Assembly: GCF_902859855.1 (NCBI RefSeq)
Contig: NZ_CADIKH010000003.1
Coordinates: 248,001-312,000 of the forward strand
Direction: 5' to 3'
From: Paraburkholderia humisilvae
Lineage (GTDB): Bacteria > Pseudomonadota > Gammaproteobacteria > Burkholderiales > Burkholderiaceae
DNA: 64,000 nucleotides
Made by a program: the position numbers and the translations under genes. Every line of letters begins with the position of its first letter. Position 1 is the stretch's first letter. Below are positions 9,366-20,022 of this stretch, one piece after another. The notes beneath the pieces are model-generated. The model had not been told where the DNA came from. It saw nothing but the letters and a program-made list of their open reading frames with translations, and searched no databases.

Positions 9366-11618
9366 ATGCCAGCATCCACCGCTGTATCCGATAGCAAACG
9401 TGCCCGTGAGACTCACGACTGCTGCGATCACGAACATTCCGTCGCCGACGCTCACGCGTGCTGCGCTTCCCCCACGGTGGCTCCGGCCGCCGGCATATCG
9501 CCCATTGCGATCGGCGACGCTGTCCGAACTCGAATCGCCATTTTGCAGATGGACTGCCCAACCGAAGAGGCGTTGATTCGCAAGAAGCTCGCCGGCATCG
9601 CATCGGTTAAGGGCATGGAATTCAATCTGATGCAACGGGTGTTGACTGTCACGCACGAGCCCAACGCACAGGAAGCGGTGCTTGACGCGATCCGGTCACT
9701 CGGATTGACACCTGAAGTTGCGGAAACGGACGCACCCACCGTCACCGCCGCCGAACCGCCGGCGCAGCGCTGGTGGCCGCTCGCCGTCGCGGGCATCGCC
9801 GCGATCGCGTCTGAAGCAGCAAGCTGGCTTGGGCAACCTCAGTGGATAGCGGCTGTACTCGCCGTGATTGCGGTCGGCTCGTGCGGTCTGACGACTTATC
9901 GCAAAGGCTGGGTCGCCATTCGCAACGGCAATCTGAACATCAACGCATTGATGAGCATCGCCGTGACAGGCGCGTTCCTGCTCGGTCAATGGCCAGAAGC
10001 CGCGATGGTCATGGTGCTGTTCACCGTTGCTGAACTGATCGAGGCGAAGTCACTCGATCGTGCGCGCAACGCCATTCACGGCTTGATGCGCCTCGCGCCC
10101 GACACCGCGACTGTCAGGCAGCCCGACGGTTCGTGGATGCAGATCGAAGCGAGCAAGGTCATGCCAGGCGCGATCGTGCGCGTACGCCCTGGCGAGCGAA
10201 TCGGTCTGGACGGTGAGGTGGTAAGCGGCCGATCGGCGGTGAACCAGGCGCCGATCACGGGAGAAAGCCTGCCTGTCGAAAAGGCCGAGGGCGATCAGGT
10301 ATTCGCAGGCACCATCAACGAAGCGGGGTCACTCGAATACCGCGTGACGGCCGCTGCAAACAACACGACGCTCGCTCGAATCATCCACGCAATCGAAGAG
10401 GCGCAGGGAGCCAAAGCGCCGACACAGCGGTTTGTCGATCAGTTTGCACGGGTCTACACGCCAGCTGTATTTGCGATTGCGGTGGGCGTGGCGGTTATCC
10501 CTCCCTTGTTTCTGTCCGGAGCCTGGTTGGACTGGATATACAAGGCCCTCGTCCTGCTCGTCATTGCATGCCCTTGCGCGCTGGTGATTTCGACGCCTGT
10601 GTCGATCGTCAGCGGACTGGCCGCAGCGGCGCGCCGCGGAATTCTCGTCAAGGGAGGCACGTACCTGGAGCAGGGCCGCAAGCTCGCGTGGCTCGCGCTG
10701 GACAAGACCGGCACGATCACGCATGGCAAGCCGGTGCAAACCGATTACGAATTGCGCGCAATCGATCTCAAGCCGCAATCCGCTCGCGCATTGGCCGCGA
10801 GTCTTGCAAGCCGCTCGGACCATCCTGTGTCCGTGGCGATTGCCCGCGCGGCTGAGGCCGATCACGTGCCGCTTATGCCGGTCGACGCATTTGAAGCCCT
10901 TGCCGGCCGCGGTGTGGCGGGAGAGATCGATGGGCGTCGCTATCTGCTCGGCAACCACAGACTGGTTGAAGAACTCGGGCGCTGTTCAGTGGAGCTTGAG
11001 GCGCGTCTCGACACGCTGGAGCGGGACGGAAAAACCGTGGTGATGCTCGTTGACGAATCGCGTGTGCTGGCGCTCTTCGCCGTCGCCGACACCGTCAAGG
11101 AAAGCAGCAAACAGGCGATCGCCGAGCTGCACGCGCTGGGTGTGCGCACGGCGATGCTCACCGGAGACAACCCTCATACCGCTGCAGCGATCGCTCGACA
11201 GGTGGGCATCGATCGCGCGGAGGGCAACCAGCTGCCTGAAGACAAACTGCGCGCCGTCGAGAACCTCGCAACCGGCTCGACGATGGTCGGAATGGTCGGC
11301 GATGGCATCAACGATGCGCCCGCGCTGGCGCGAGCCGATATCGGCTTCGCGATGGGCGCAATGGGCACCGATACAGCCATTGAAACCGCAGACGTTGCGC
11401 TGATGGACGATGACTTGCGGAAAATCCCATCGTTTATCCGGCTATCGAAGGCGACGCACACGATTCTCGTGCAGAACATCACGCTGGCACTCGGCATCAA
11501 GGCGATCTTCCTCGTGTTGACGCTCGTCGGCCTCGGCACGATGTGGATGGCCGTCTTTGCCGACGTCGGTGCCAGTCTGCTTGTGGTAGGAAACGGCTTG
11601 CGCCTGCTTCGCAAATAG
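9366..11618 (+). CDS. cadA: P1B-type Cd/Zn/Pb-exporting ATPase (CadA/ZntA)
   Basis: 750-residue inner-membrane ATPase pumping soft divalent metals to the periplasm. The N-terminal region has Cys/His clusters (HDCCDHEH, HACC) and one HMA-like domain in which the usual CxxC is replaced by the single-Cys MDCPTEEALIRKKL. Then come the actuator motif (TGESLPVEK), the transmembrane metal-selectivity motif CPCAL, the phosphorylation site DKTGTITHGK and the hinge MVGDGINDAPALA. CPC marks Cd/Zn/Pb subgroup members. The frame is open back to 9264, but that would overlap the cadR start and the promoter dyad; the ATG at 9366 lies just behind an AGCGAGGAA ribosome site. It is divergent from cadR, which should activate it. 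Confidence 0.93.
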   Translation: MPASTAVSDSKRARETHDCCDHEHSVADAHACCASPTVAPAAGISPIAIGDAVRTRIAILQMDCPTEEALIRKKLAGIASVKGMEFNLMQRVLTVTHEPNAQEAVLDAIRSLGLTPEVAETDAPTVTAAEPPAQRWWPLAVAGIAAIASEAASWLGQPQWIAAVLAVIAVGSCGLTTYRKGWVAIRNGNLNINALMSIAVTGAFLLGQWPEAAMVMVLFTVAELIEAKSLDRARNAIHGLMRLAPDTATVRQPDGSWMQIEASKVMPGAIVRVRPGERIGLDGEVVSGRSAVNQAPITGESLPVEKAEGDQVFAGTINEAGSLEYRVTAAANNTTLARIIHAIEEAQGAKAPTQRFVDQFARVYTPAVFAIAVGVAVIPPLFLSGAWLDWIYKALVLLVIACPCALVISTPVSIVSGLAAAARRGILVKGGTYLEQGRKLAWLALDKTGTITHGKPVQTDYELRAIDLKPQSARALAASLASRSDHPVSVAIARAAEADHVPLMPVDAFEALAGRGVAGEIDGRRYLLGNHRLVEELGRCSVELEARLDTLERDGKTVVMLVDESRVLALFAVADTVKESSKQAIAELHALGVRTAMLTGDNPHTAAAIARQVGIDRAEGNQLPEDKLRAVENLATGSTMVGMVGDGINDAPALARADIGFAMGAMGTDTAIETADVALMDDDLRKIPSFIRLSKATHTILVQNITLALGIKAIFLVLTLVGLGTMWMAVFADVGASLLVVGNGLRLLRK

Positions 11619-11627
11619 TTTCCCGCC

Positions 11628-11651
11628 GAAGATGACAGAAATCTCATCTTC
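11628..11651. promoter_or_regulatory. Inverted repeat between cadA and czcC
   Basis: GAAGATGA (11628-11635) and TCATCTTC (11644-11651) form a perfect 8-bp inverted repeat with an 8-base loop, ten bases after the cadA stop and about 40 bases before czcC. No T-run follows, so it is a weak candidate for an intrinsic terminator; it could equally be an operator for czcCBARS. A second small dyad, GTATT-CC-AATAC, abuts the czcC start (11682-11693). Confidence 0.4.
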
Positions 11652-11693
11652 GCGTCATGTTGGCACTGCAACGGAAACTTAGTATTCCAATAC

Positions 11694-13037
11694 ATGCCAA
11701 CCGACACCACCGCCATGCTCGCACGCTACCTTTACCTGATGACACTCGCGGTGGCGACAAGCTCCGCCAGTGCGCAGTCGTTCTCCGCCTCTGTCGATGG
11801 CGATATTCAGCACAGTGTCGCGCCCGGCGCGTTCACCGATACGCGAACGAATGCTCCGCTCACGCTGGACGACGTATTGGGACTGGCGGCGCAGTCCAAT
11901 CCGGCGTTCAGAGGGGCGCGCGCTGACGCCGATGCATCGACCGGAACATGGATCCAGGCGGGTGCGCGTCCCAACCCGGAAGTGTCGTTCCTGCAGGAAG
12001 GCTCGGGCAACACCGAACGCTCGACCACCGCCCTGCTCAATCAGACCATCGAACTGGGCGGCAAGCGTCGTGCGCGACTTGACGTCGCGTCATATGGACG
12101 GGAAGTCGCGCTCGCCACACTCGATGGCCGCGCAGCCGCCCTGCGTTCGCAGGTCATCACGGCGTTTTACGGATTGCTCGCCGCGCAACGTCAGCTACAG
12201 GTAGCCGAAGAAACGGCTGCCATTGCTGCACGCTCAGCGGACCTTGCGGACAAGCGCGCGCGCGCCGGCAAGGTCTCGCCGGTTGAGGCGACCAAAGCGA
12301 AGGTGGCGGCGAGCGGCGCGCAGATCGAGCTTGCCAACGCGAAAACCGACGTCGCGACAGCGACGGAAAAACTTGCAACCGTTACGGGCGACCCGGCGAT
12401 GCGTGAGCATCCGGTCAGCGGCGATCTCGATTCAATACCGACGGTTGAGCCACTCTCGCAACTGCTCCCACGTTTGGAAAACGCGCCGCTTTCCCGCGCA
12501 TCAAAAGCCGAAATGCTCAGGAGCAGCGCCGCGATTTCCGTTGAGCGTGCCAAGCGGATTCCTGACGTCACGGTCAGTGCGGGCATGAAACACATCGTCA
12601 CCGGAGGTACGCCGTTCAATCAGGCTGTGATTGGCGTCTCGATCCCTTTGCCGATCTTCGACACGAACAAGGGTGCGCTACTCGAAGCCGTCCATCGAGC
12701 CGAAAAGGCAAGCGCCGATTTCGACGCTGAAAAAGCGACACTCCAGCTCGAACTGACCCAGGCGTACGCCCGCTATCAAACAGCGAAATATGAAGCGGAA
12801 CGACTCAAATCAGAAGTGTTGCCGAGTGCCCGTGAAGCGCTTGATGCGATGTCGCGGGGCTACGAACTCGGCAAGTTCGCATTTCTGGACGTGCTGGATG
12901 CGCAACGCACGTTGTCCCAGGAGCAGGCCCGGTATGTCCGGGCGTTGACCGACGCATATGTTTCCTATGCCGATCTTGGACGGCTCATCGGTACGCCGTT
13001 GCCATCGGTCACATCCCCGTTCACCCCCCAACCGTGA
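11694..13037 (+). CDS. czcC: CzcC-type outer-membrane factor (TolC family)
   Basis: 447-residue outer-membrane exit duct of the CzcCBA pump. The N-terminus has a signal peptide (hydrophobic LARYLYLMTLAVATSSASA, likely cleaved after the SASA). Two TolC-family repeats follow, with typical start segments LTLDDVLGLAAQSNPAFRGA and, in the second half, long coiled helices ending in ALDAMSRGYELGKFAFLDVL. It forms a trimeric barrel and periplasmic tunnel that docks to the RND/MFP parts. It overlaps czcB by four bases (GTGA), a sign of translational coupling. The upstream ATG at 11694 may not be the real start: the ATG at MLARYLYL gives a cleaner signal peptide. Confidence 0.88.
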   Translation: MPTDTTAMLARYLYLMTLAVATSSASAQSFSASVDGDIQHSVAPGAFTDTRTNAPLTLDDVLGLAAQSNPAFRGARADADASTGTWIQAGARPNPEVSFLQEGSGNTERSTTALLNQTIELGGKRRARLDVASYGREVALATLDGRAAALRSQVITAFYGLLAAQRQLQVAEETAAIAARSADLADKRARAGKVSPVEATKAKVAASGAQIELANAKTDVATATEKLATVTGDPAMREHPVSGDLDSIPTVEPLSQLLPRLENAPLSRASKAEMLRSSAAISVERAKRIPDVTVSAGMKHIVTGGTPFNQAVIGVSIPLPIFDTNKGALLEAVHRAEKASADFDAEKATLQLELTQAYARYQTAKYEAERLKSEVLPSAREALDAMSRGYELGKFAFLDVLDAQRTLSQEQARYVRALTDAYVSYADLGRLIGTPLPSVTSPFTPQP

Positions 13038-14521
13038 AGGACACCATCGTGCCGCGCAAGAAAATTGTTACTGTCATCGCGGCTGCCATCGCCGGAGCCG
13101 GCATCGTGCTCGCAGCGTTTGCGCTGACGCGCGGGCCATCGTCAGACCGAACGGTCGCTAGCGCCCAGGTCAACTCCCCGGAAGCATCGCGGGCCGCGCA
13201 ATATGGCGGAACAGTGTTCAATGCTGACGACCTGACCGTCGAAATTGTCCTGTTCGAAAAGGCCGACGATGCACGCCTGATCGTCTATCCCTACGTCAAC
13301 GGAAAACCCGTCAGCAACGGTGTATCGATCTCCGGCGTGCTGACAGGCTTCCAGGGGACGAAGGAGGACATCCGGTTTGTCGCTTCAGGCAACCGGTTCA
13401 CGTCGACGCAGCCCATCGCCAAACCCCATGTCTTCGACGCAACCATTCAGGTGAACCGGAATGGAAAACCGGCGAGCTTCGCCTATTCGCGCGCCGACGG
13501 CGCGGTGACATTGAGCCCGCAACAGATCGAGGCAGCCGGCATCGGACTTGCGAAGGCCGGGCCAGCCGAAATCGCATCGACCATTCAGATGCCCGGAGAG
13601 ATCCGCTTCAACGAAGACAGGACCGCGCATGTGGTGCCCCGTGTCGCCGGGATCGTGGAACGGGTTGCGGTTTCGGTCGGCGAGAACGTGTCGAAGGGCC
13701 AGTTGCTGGCGGTGATCGCCAGCACCGACCTCGCGGATCGTCGAAGCGAATGGCTGACGGCCGAGCGCCGGCTCGCGGCAGCGCGAACCCAGTACGAGCG
13801 CGAGCGCATGCTCTGGAAGGAGCGCATCTCTGCCGAGCAGGACTATCTGCAAGCGCAGGTACAACTGCGCGAAGCGGAGATTGCCACGCAGAATGCGCGT
13901 CAGAAGCTATTGGCCCTCGACGCCCCCGTCACCGGAAGCCCCCTGAACCGGTACGAGTTGCGGGCGCCTTTCGCAGGGACGATTGTCGAGAAACACGCGA
14001 CCGCCGGTGAAGCCATTGCCGCTGACGCGAACATTTTCACGCTTTCCGATCTGTCGACCGTGTGGGCGGAGATGGCGGTGCCCGCGCAGCGTCTCAACGA
14101 CGTCCGTATCGGACGCGAAGCGACCGTCAACGCAGCGGCCTTCGATTCGACGTCGGGTGGACGGATCGCGTACGTTGGCGCACTCCTCGGCGAGCAGACG
14201 CGCTCCGCTCCGGCCAGAGTCGTGCTGCCGAATCCCGACGGCGCATGGCGTCCGGGGATGTTCGTGAACGTGTCCGTCAATGCCGGTCGACAGTCCGTGC
14301 CCGTGGCAGTCCGCAACGACGCGGTGCAGGACATCGAAGGCGCTCCGACCGTTTTTGTCGAATCACCAAAGGGATTTGTCGCACAGGCCGTGAAAACCGG
14401 TCGCCGGGATGACAGCGTGGTGGAAGTGCTGAGCGGCTTGCAGGTCGGCCAATCGTACGTCGCGGCCAACAGCTTTGTGCTCAAGGCCGAACTTGGCAAA
14501 GGCAGCGCGGAGGAAGAATGA
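13034..14521 (+). CDS. czcB: CzcB-type periplasmic adaptor (membrane fusion protein)
   Basis: 495-residue adaptor joining the RND pump to the outer-membrane duct. It has a single N-terminal membrane anchor (VTVIAAAIAGAGIVLAAFAL), an N-terminal extra domain (about 60-160) usual in the CzcB branch, a barrel-sandwich half-motif (PRVAGIVERVAVSVGENVSK), an alpha-hairpin (about 230-300) and the second lipoyl half (ELRAPFAGTIVEKHATAGE), then beta-barrel and membrane-proximal domains. The GTG start overlaps the czcC stop. CzcB adaptors can bind Zn(II) and pass it on to the pump. It is followed after 63 bp by czcA. Confidence 0.9.
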   Translation: MKDTIVPRKKIVTVIAAAIAGAGIVLAAFALTRGPSSDRTVASAQVNSPEASRAAQYGGTVFNADDLTVEIVLFEKADDARLIVYPYVNGKPVSNGVSISGVLTGFQGTKEDIRFVASGNRFTSTQPIAKPHVFDATIQVNRNGKPASFAYSRADGAVTLSPQQIEAAGIGLAKAGPAEIASTIQMPGEIRFNEDRTAHVVPRVAGIVERVAVSVGENVSKGQLLAVIASTDLADRRSEWLTAERRLAAARTQYERERMLWKERISAEQDYLQAQVQLREAEIATQNARQKLLALDAPVTGSPLNRYELRAPFAGTIVEKHATAGEAIAADANIFTLSDLSTVWAEMAVPAQRLNDVRIGREATVNAAAFDSTSGGRIAYVGALLGEQTRSAPARVVLPNPDGAWRPGMFVNVSVNAGRQSVPVAVRNDAVQDIEGAPTVFVESPKGFVAQAVKTGRRDDSVVEVLSGLQVGQSYVAANSFVLKAELGKGSAEEE

Positions 14522-14584
14522 TGCAGCGACAGGTTTCGGGCGGCGCCGTGCGCGGTACACCTTCAACGTTCACGGGGCCGATTC

Positions 14585-17500
14585 ATGTTTGAACGACTGA
14601 TCCGTTTTGCGATCGCCCATCGTTGGCTCGTGATGCTGGCCACGGCCGCTATCGCGGCATTGGGCGTCTTTAGCTACCAGAAGCTGCCTATCGATGCAGT
14701 TCCGGACATCACGAATGTCCAGGTTCAAATCAATACCGCAGCGCCGGGCTACTCGCCCCTCGAGGCTGAGCAGCGCATTACCTACCCGATCGAAACGGCG
14801 ATGGCGGGCCTGCCCAATCTCGACCAGACACGTTCTATCTCGAGGTATGGGCTGTCTCAGGTCACCATGATTTTCAAGGACGGCACCGACATCTATTTTG
14901 CGCGCCAGCTGGTCAACGAGCGCATTCAAGAGGCCAAGGAGAAGCTGCCGGAAGGAATCGCCCCGGCAATGGGACCGACGTCGACCGGACTTGGTGAAAT
15001 CTATCTCTGGACGGTCGAGGCCGACGCGTCGGCACGCAAGCCCGACGCAAGCCGATATACGCCTGCGGACCTGCGTGAACTGCAGGACTGGGTGATCAAA
15101 CCTCAGTTGCGCAACGTCCCCGGCGTCACCGAAGTCAACTCGATCGGGGGCTACGTCAAGGAGTTTCGGGTTGCGCCTGATCCGACCAGGCTGATGTCGT
15201 ATGGGCTGACGCTCGCCGACATTGTGCGCGCGCTCGAACGCAACAATGACAATGTCGGCGCGGGCTACATCGAAAAACGTGGCGAACAGTATCTGGTCCG
15301 TGTGCCGGGACAGGCGGGCTCGGTCAACGATATTTCAAATATCGTGCTGAGCAATGCAGGCGGAGTTCCGGTCCGGGTGCGCGATGTCGGGCAGGTCGAC
15401 ATCGGCCGGGAACTGCGCACGGGCGCCGCCACGTCGAACGGTCAGGAAGTTGTCCTTGGCACGGTGTTCATGTTGATGGGGGAAAACAGCCGGGCGGTGG
15501 CGAAGGCCGTTGCACTCAAGATGGACGACATCAACCGTACGCTGCCAGCGGGCGTCAAGGCGGTGCCCGTGTACGACCGGACCGTGCTCGTCGAGAAAGC
15601 CGTCGACACAGTGAAGAGGAACCTGCTGGAGGGAGCGGTGCTGGTCATCGTCATCCTGTTCATTTTCCTCGGCAACATTCGCGCGGCCATCATCACGGCG
15701 CTCGTCATCCCACTGTCGATGCTGATGACTTTCACCGGCATGGTGAACGCGAAGGTCAGTGCGAACCTGATGAGCCTCGGCGCACTCGATTTCGGCATCA
15801 TCGTGGATGGCGCAGTGGTTATCGTCGAAAACTGCGTGCGGCGGTTATCCCACACGCAAACGATACTCGGACGTGCGTTGACGCGCGACGAGCGGTTCTC
15901 CGAAGTCTTCGACGCTTCTCAGGAAGCGCGCCGGGCGCTCATCTTCGGCCAGCTCATCATCATGGTGGTCTATCTGCCGATCTTTGCGCTCAGCGGCGTC
16001 GAAGGCAAGATGTTTCATCCGATGGCCGTTACCGTGGTGATGGCACTCGCGGCGGCGATGCTACTGACGGTGACGTTTATCCCTGCTGCGGTTGCACTCT
16101 TTATCGGGGACCGCGTCGAGGAAAAGGAAAACCGCCTGATGACGTGGGCACGCGGCGCGTATGCGCCGCTGCTGTCCCGGTTCATGCAGCGACCGAAGCG
16201 GGTGCTGGTCAGTGCGGTCATCATTGTCGGCGTGACGATCAGCCTGGCACCCCGGCTAGGAAGTGAATTCATTCCGAGCCTCAACGAAGGTGACCTCGCC
16301 GTGGCGGCGCTGCGAATCCCCGGCACCAGTCTGTCGCAATCCATTGAGATGCAGAAGGTGATCGAGCGAACGTTAAAGCAGCGTATTCCGGAGATTGACC
16401 GCGTTTTCGCACGAACCGGCACGGCGGAGATCGCTGCGGACCCCATGCCACCGAATCTTTCGGATGGCTACGTGATGCTCAAGCCCAAAAAACAGTGGTC
16501 CGACCCGGACAAATCGCGCGAGCAGCTCGTTGCCGAAATCGAGACCGCGCTCGCTGGTCTGCCAGGCAATGCATACGAATTCTCACAGCCCATCCAGTTG
16601 CGCTTCAATGAACTCATTTCGGGCGTGCGCAGTGACGTTGCGGTGAAAATCTTCGGCGATGACATGGCCGTTCTCAACGGCACGGGAGAGAAGATCGCAG
16701 CGGCACTGCAGAAGGTCCCCGGAGCATCCGAAGTGAAGATCGAGCAGACGACGGGGCTACCGGTGCTGTCTATCCATCTCGATCGGGAGAAGCTTGCAAG
16801 GTACGGCGTCACAGTGATGGAGGTGCAGGACACCGTGGCGGCCGCTGTCGGCGGTCGAAAGGCGGGCACCTTGTTCCAGGGCGATCGCCGTTTCGATATC
16901 GTCGTTCGCTTGCCTGACGAACTGCGTTCGGATATTGAAGCGATCAAGCGGCTTCCGATCGCACTTCCCGTTGCGGCGCCGGCGGCAGCAAGTGGCCCGA
17001 TGGCACGGGCACCCTACGTGCCCCTGGCGGAACTGGCGACAGTGGAGGTAGGGCCGGGGCCGAACCAGATCAGTCGTGAAGACGGCAAGCGTCGCGTGGT
17101 GGTATCGGCGAATGTGCGCGGTCGCGATGTGGGCTCGTTCGTCGCCGATGCAAGACAGATGATCGAGCAGGACGTGCAGGTGCCGCCAGGCTACTGGCTA
17201 TCATGGGGTGGGCAGTTTGAACAGTTACAAAGCGCCACCGATCGCCTTAAGCTTGTCGTTCCGCTCGCCCTGTTCATGGTGTTTGTTCTGCTGTTCATCA
17301 TGTTTAACAATCTTAAGGATGGCTTACTCGTTTTCACCGGCATCCCCTTTGCATTGAGCGGAGGGGTGGTGTCGCTCTGGATGCGCGGCATCCCGTTATC
17401 GATTACCGCCGCCGTCGGCTTCATCGCGTTGTCCGGTGTGGCCGTGCTCAATGGCCTCGTGATGATTTCCTTTATCAGGAGTCTGCGCGAGCGTGGCGCG

Positions 17501-17824
17501 GAACTCGACGTCGCCGTGCGTGAAGGCGCACTCACCCGGCTAAGGCCGGTTCTGATGACTGCCCTCGTCGCATCGCTGGGCTTCCTGCCCATGGCATTCG
17601 CCACGGGCACAGGCTCCGAAGTGCAGCGCCCCCTCGCGACGGTGGTGATCGGCGGCGTTCTGTCGTCGACCGCGCTAACGCTGCTGGTGCTTCCCGTGCT
17701 TTACAAAGTTTGTCATTCGGTGTCCCTCCGGCAAGGCTTCAGAATGGCTTTGGGTAACATGGCCCCACGTTGGGTGTTGCAACGGTTGGGCCTGGATCGA
17801 AGGAATGCATCATGCGAATCCTGA
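14585..17824 (+). CDS. czcA: CzcA-type heavy-metal RND efflux pump
   Basis: 1079-residue inner-membrane pump of the HME-RND family; proton-driven export of Co/Zn/Cd through CzcC. Twelve membrane helices are expected: TM1 near residues 12-30, a first periplasmic loop, TM2-6 around 340-540, a second loop, TM7-12 at 880-1050. The proton-relay motif of TM4 reads [19 protein letters not shown], with the two Asp and the Glu of the divalent-metal (HME1) subgroup, which argues for Zn/Co/Cd and against the Cu/Ag (CusA) subgroup. It overlaps the response regulator start by 13 bases, so czcCBARS should be one transcript. Confidence 0.93.
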   Translation: MFERLIRFAIAHRWLVMLATAAIAALGVFSYQKLPIDAVPDITNVQVQINTAAPGYSPLEAEQRITYPIETAMAGLPNLDQTRSISRYGLSQVTMIFKDGTDIYFARQLVNERIQEAKEKLPEGIAPAMGPTSTGLGEIYLWTVEADASARKPDASRYTPADLRELQDWVIKPQLRNVPGVTEVNSIGGYVKEFRVAPDPTRLMSYGLTLADIVRALERNNDNVGAGYIEKRGEQYLVRVPGQAGSVNDISNIVLSNAGGVPVRVRDVGQVDIGRELRTGAATSNGQEVVLGTVFMLMGENSRAVAKAVALKMDDINRTLPAGVKAVPVYDRTVLVEKAVDTVKRNLLEGAVLVIVILFIFLGNIRAAIITALVIPLSMLMTFTGMVNAKVSANLMSLGALDFGIIVDGAVVIVENCVRRLSHTQTILGRALTRDERFSEVFDASQEARRALIFGQLIIMVVYLPIFALSGVEGKMFHPMAVTVVMALAAAMLLTVTFIPAAVALFIGDRVEEKENRLMTWARGAYAPLLSRFMQRPKRVLVSAVIIVGVTISLAPRLGSEFIPSLNEGDLAVAALRIPGTSLSQSIEMQKVIERTLKQRIPEIDRVFARTGTAEIAADPMPPNLSDGYVMLKPKKQWSDPDKSREQLVAEIETALAGLPGNAYEFSQPIQLRFNELISGVRSDVAVKIFGDDMAVLNGTGEKIAAALQKVPGASEVKIEQTTGLPVLSIHLDREKLARYGVTVMEVQDTVAAAVGGRKAGTLFQGDRRFDIVVRLPDELRSDIEAIKRLPIALPVAAPAAASGPMARAPYVPLAELATVEVGPGPNQISREDGKRRVVVSANVRGRDVGSFVADARQMIEQDVQVPPGYWLSWGGQFEQLQSATDRLKLVVPLALFMVFVLLFIMFNNLKDGLLVFTGIPFALSGGVVSLWMRGIPLSITAAVGFIALSGVAVLNGLVMISFIRSLRERGAELDVAVREGALTRLRPVLMTALVASLGFLPMAFATGTGSEVQRPLATVVIGGVLSSTALTLLVLPVLYKVCHSVSLRQGFRMALGNMAPRWVLQRLGLDRRNASCES

Positions 17825-18498
17825 TCGTGGAAGATGAGCTCAAGACCGGGTCGTATCTCCGCAAAGGGCTGAAAGAGGCGGGTTATGTAGTCGACTGGGT
17901 TGAGGACGGCATCTCGGGCCAGCATCAGGCTGAGACGGAAGAGTACGACCTGGTGATACTCGACGTGATGCTGCCGGGGCAGAACGGATGGACGCTTTTG
18001 CAAAACCTGCGGCGCAAGAAATCCACACCGGTGCTCTTTCTTACTGCACGCGATGATGTCGGTGATCGCATCAAAGGGCTTGAGCTTGGCGCGGACGACT
18101 ACCTCGCAAAGCCTTTTGATTTTGTCGAACTGACCGCGCGCGTGAAATCGATTTTGCGTCGTGGACGGCCGCGGGAATCCGATACGCTTCGCGTGTCAGA
18201 CCTCGAACTCGACCTGATCCGTCGCAAGGCCACCCGACAGGGCGACACAATCATCCTGACGGCGAAGGAGTTTGCGCTTCTGTGGTTGCTGATGAGGCGG
18301 GAGGGCGAGATCCTCCCGCGGGCCACGATCGCGTCCCACGTATGGGACATGAACTTCAATAGCGACACAAACGTCGTCGATTCCGCGATCCGGCGGCTGA
18401 GGTCCAAGGTGGACGATGCCTACGAGCCCAAACTCATTCACACGGTCAGGGGCATGGGGTACGTGCTCGAAGAGCGGCAAATGGAAAACGCATGCTGA
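17812..18498 (+). CDS. czcR: OmpR-family response regulator of metal efflux (CzcR)
   Basis: 228-residue regulator. The receiver domain ([16 protein letters not shown]) has acidic residues ED, phospho-acceptor Asp in [10 protein letters not shown], Thr in LFLTARDD and Lys in YLAKPFDF. The winged-helix trans_reg_C effector (about 130-225) ends in [14 protein letters not shown]. The ATG at 17812 is inside the last codons of czcA; the longer frame to 17770 is only czcA overlap. It overlaps the kinase gene by seven bases. In Czc/IrlR/CopR families the regulator activates its own efflux operon. Confidence 0.93.
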   Translation: MRILIVEDELKTGSYLRKGLKEAGYVVDWVEDGISGQHQAETEEYDLVILDVMLPGQNGWTLLQNLRRKKSTPVLFLTARDDVGDRIKGLELGADDYLAKPFDFVELTARVKSILRRGRPRESDTLRVSDLELDLIRRKATRQGDTIILTAKEFALLWLLMRREGEILPRATIASHVWDMNFNSDTNVVDSAIRRLRSKVDDAYEPKLIHTVRGMGYVLEERQMENAC

Positions 18499-19898
18499 CT
18501 CGTTTCGCGCCGCGGACGTTGCGCTCGCGACTCACCGCGCTCATCACACTGTGCACGTCGATCGTTCTTGCGTTAAGTGGGTTTGCACTCTTTGGGGCGT
18601 TGCAGGGACGGATTGACACGAACGCCAGCGACCAGATGGCCAATACGATGATGGCACTGCAGGTTCATCTGGCGGACATGCCGGCCACTCGCGACGTGCC
18701 ACAGAGTGCCGAGCTGTGGACCGACCTGTTGCACGGCCACCGGAATATGGATCTGGGTATTTTCGACATGGCGGGAACGCCGCTTTTCCGCTCAAGCGGA
18801 TTTCGACCGCTTTCACCCCACGTTTGGGAGCAGACAGGACATAAACCGGTTTCCGTCGCATCGACTGATTCGACGCTGCGTTACGTTGCCGCAACCGTGC
18901 GGCTCGATGGCGTTGATGTCCGTGTGGCCGTTCAATACAACCGGAATGATGACATCGCATTGTTACGGGCCTACGCGTATGCCATCGCCGTTATTCAGGT
19001 ATCGGGCGTACTGCTGGCAGCGGCATTCGCGTACGGCATTGCGATGCTGGCATTGAGCCCGCTACGACGTCTGATCGCGCGCGCCGAAGAAATTTCATCG
19101 AGCCGGCTGACGCTGCCGCTTCTTGAGCTTGATGCTGCCGGTGAACTGAAGGAGTTGCAGCATGCGTTCAATGGCATGCAGCAACGGTTGAACGACTCAT
19201 TCACCCGATTGAGCCAGTTTTCTTCGAACCTTGCGCACGATATGCGCACACCGCTCACCAACCTGCAAGCAGCGGCACAAGTCGCGCTTTCCAAACCGAG
19301 GCAAGCCGCTGAATACCGGGACGTCATCGAGTCGAGTATCGACGAATACCAGCGCCTTTCGAGAATGATCGAGGACATGCTATTTATCGCTCGCGCCGAG
19401 CGGGCCGATACCGCTCTCGACATTCGTGCACTGGATGCGGTTGAAGAAGCAGCACGCGTAGCGGGCTATTACGAACCAATGGCAGACGATGCGGAGGTGA
19501 CCATCCGGGTCTCGGGGCAAGCGCAGGTCTCAGCCGATCTGCTGCTTTATCAGCGGGCCTTGAGCAACCTGATCTCCAATGCGCTCGCACACGCTCCGAA
19601 AGGAAGCACGGTCACCATCGACTGCAAGGAGACCGACACGATCACCCTACTCGCCGTTTCAGATAACGGCCCCGGTATCGGGCCGGAGCATGTACACAGG
19701 ATATTCGAACGGTTTTACAGGGTCGATCCTTCACGCCATGATTCAGCTTCCGGCACGGGCTTGGGGCTGGCGATCGTGAAATCGATCATGGACAGTCATG
19801 GCGGCCAATGCCGCGTGGAAAGCCACCCCGGGGTCATGACAACATTTTTCCTGATGTTCCCACGGCATCGCGCCGATGGCCGGGACCGCTCTCACTGA
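18492..19898 (+). CDS. czcS: Heavy-metal sensor histidine kinase (CzcS)
   Basis: 468-residue inner-membrane kinase. TM1 ([20 protein letters not shown]), a periplasmic sensor domain of about 130 residues, TM2 ([20 protein letters not shown]), HAMP ([13 protein letters not shown]), HisKA with the phospho-acceptor His in [13 protein letters not shown], and HATPase_c with N-box [18 protein letters not shown] and [13 protein letters not shown]. It belongs to the CusS/IrlS/CzcS group that senses periplasmic metal. It is translationally coupled to czcR. Confidence 0.93.
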   Translation: MLTRFAPRTLRSRLTALITLCTSIVLALSGFALFGALQGRIDTNASDQMANTMMALQVHLADMPATRDVPQSAELWTDLLHGHRNMDLGIFDMAGTPLFRSSGFRPLSPHVWEQTGHKPVSVASTDSTLRYVAATVRLDGVDVRVAVQYNRNDDIALLRAYAYAIAVIQVSGVLLAAAFAYGIAMLALSPLRRLIARAEEISSSRLTLPLLELDAAGELKELQHAFNGMQQRLNDSFTRLSQFSSNLAHDMRTPLTNLQAAAQVALSKPRQAAEYRDVIESSIDEYQRLSRMIEDMLFIARAERADTALDIRALDAVEEAARVAGYYEPMADDAEVTIRVSGQAQVSADLLLYQRALSNLISNALAHAPKGSTVTIDCKETDTITLLAVSDNGPGIGPEHVHRIFERFYRVDPSRHDSASGTGLGLAIVKSIMDSHGGQCRVESHPGVMTTFFLMFPRHRADGRDRSH

Positions 19899-20022
19899 AC
19901 GGGCGCTGCATTGGCGTCCTACTGACCGTGCTTCCTTGCAAGTTGCGCGATCTCGCGTTCAAGTGCGCCGAGGAACACGTTGACACGGTTAGGCACATAG
20001 CGTCGGAGGGAAGTGAACATCG

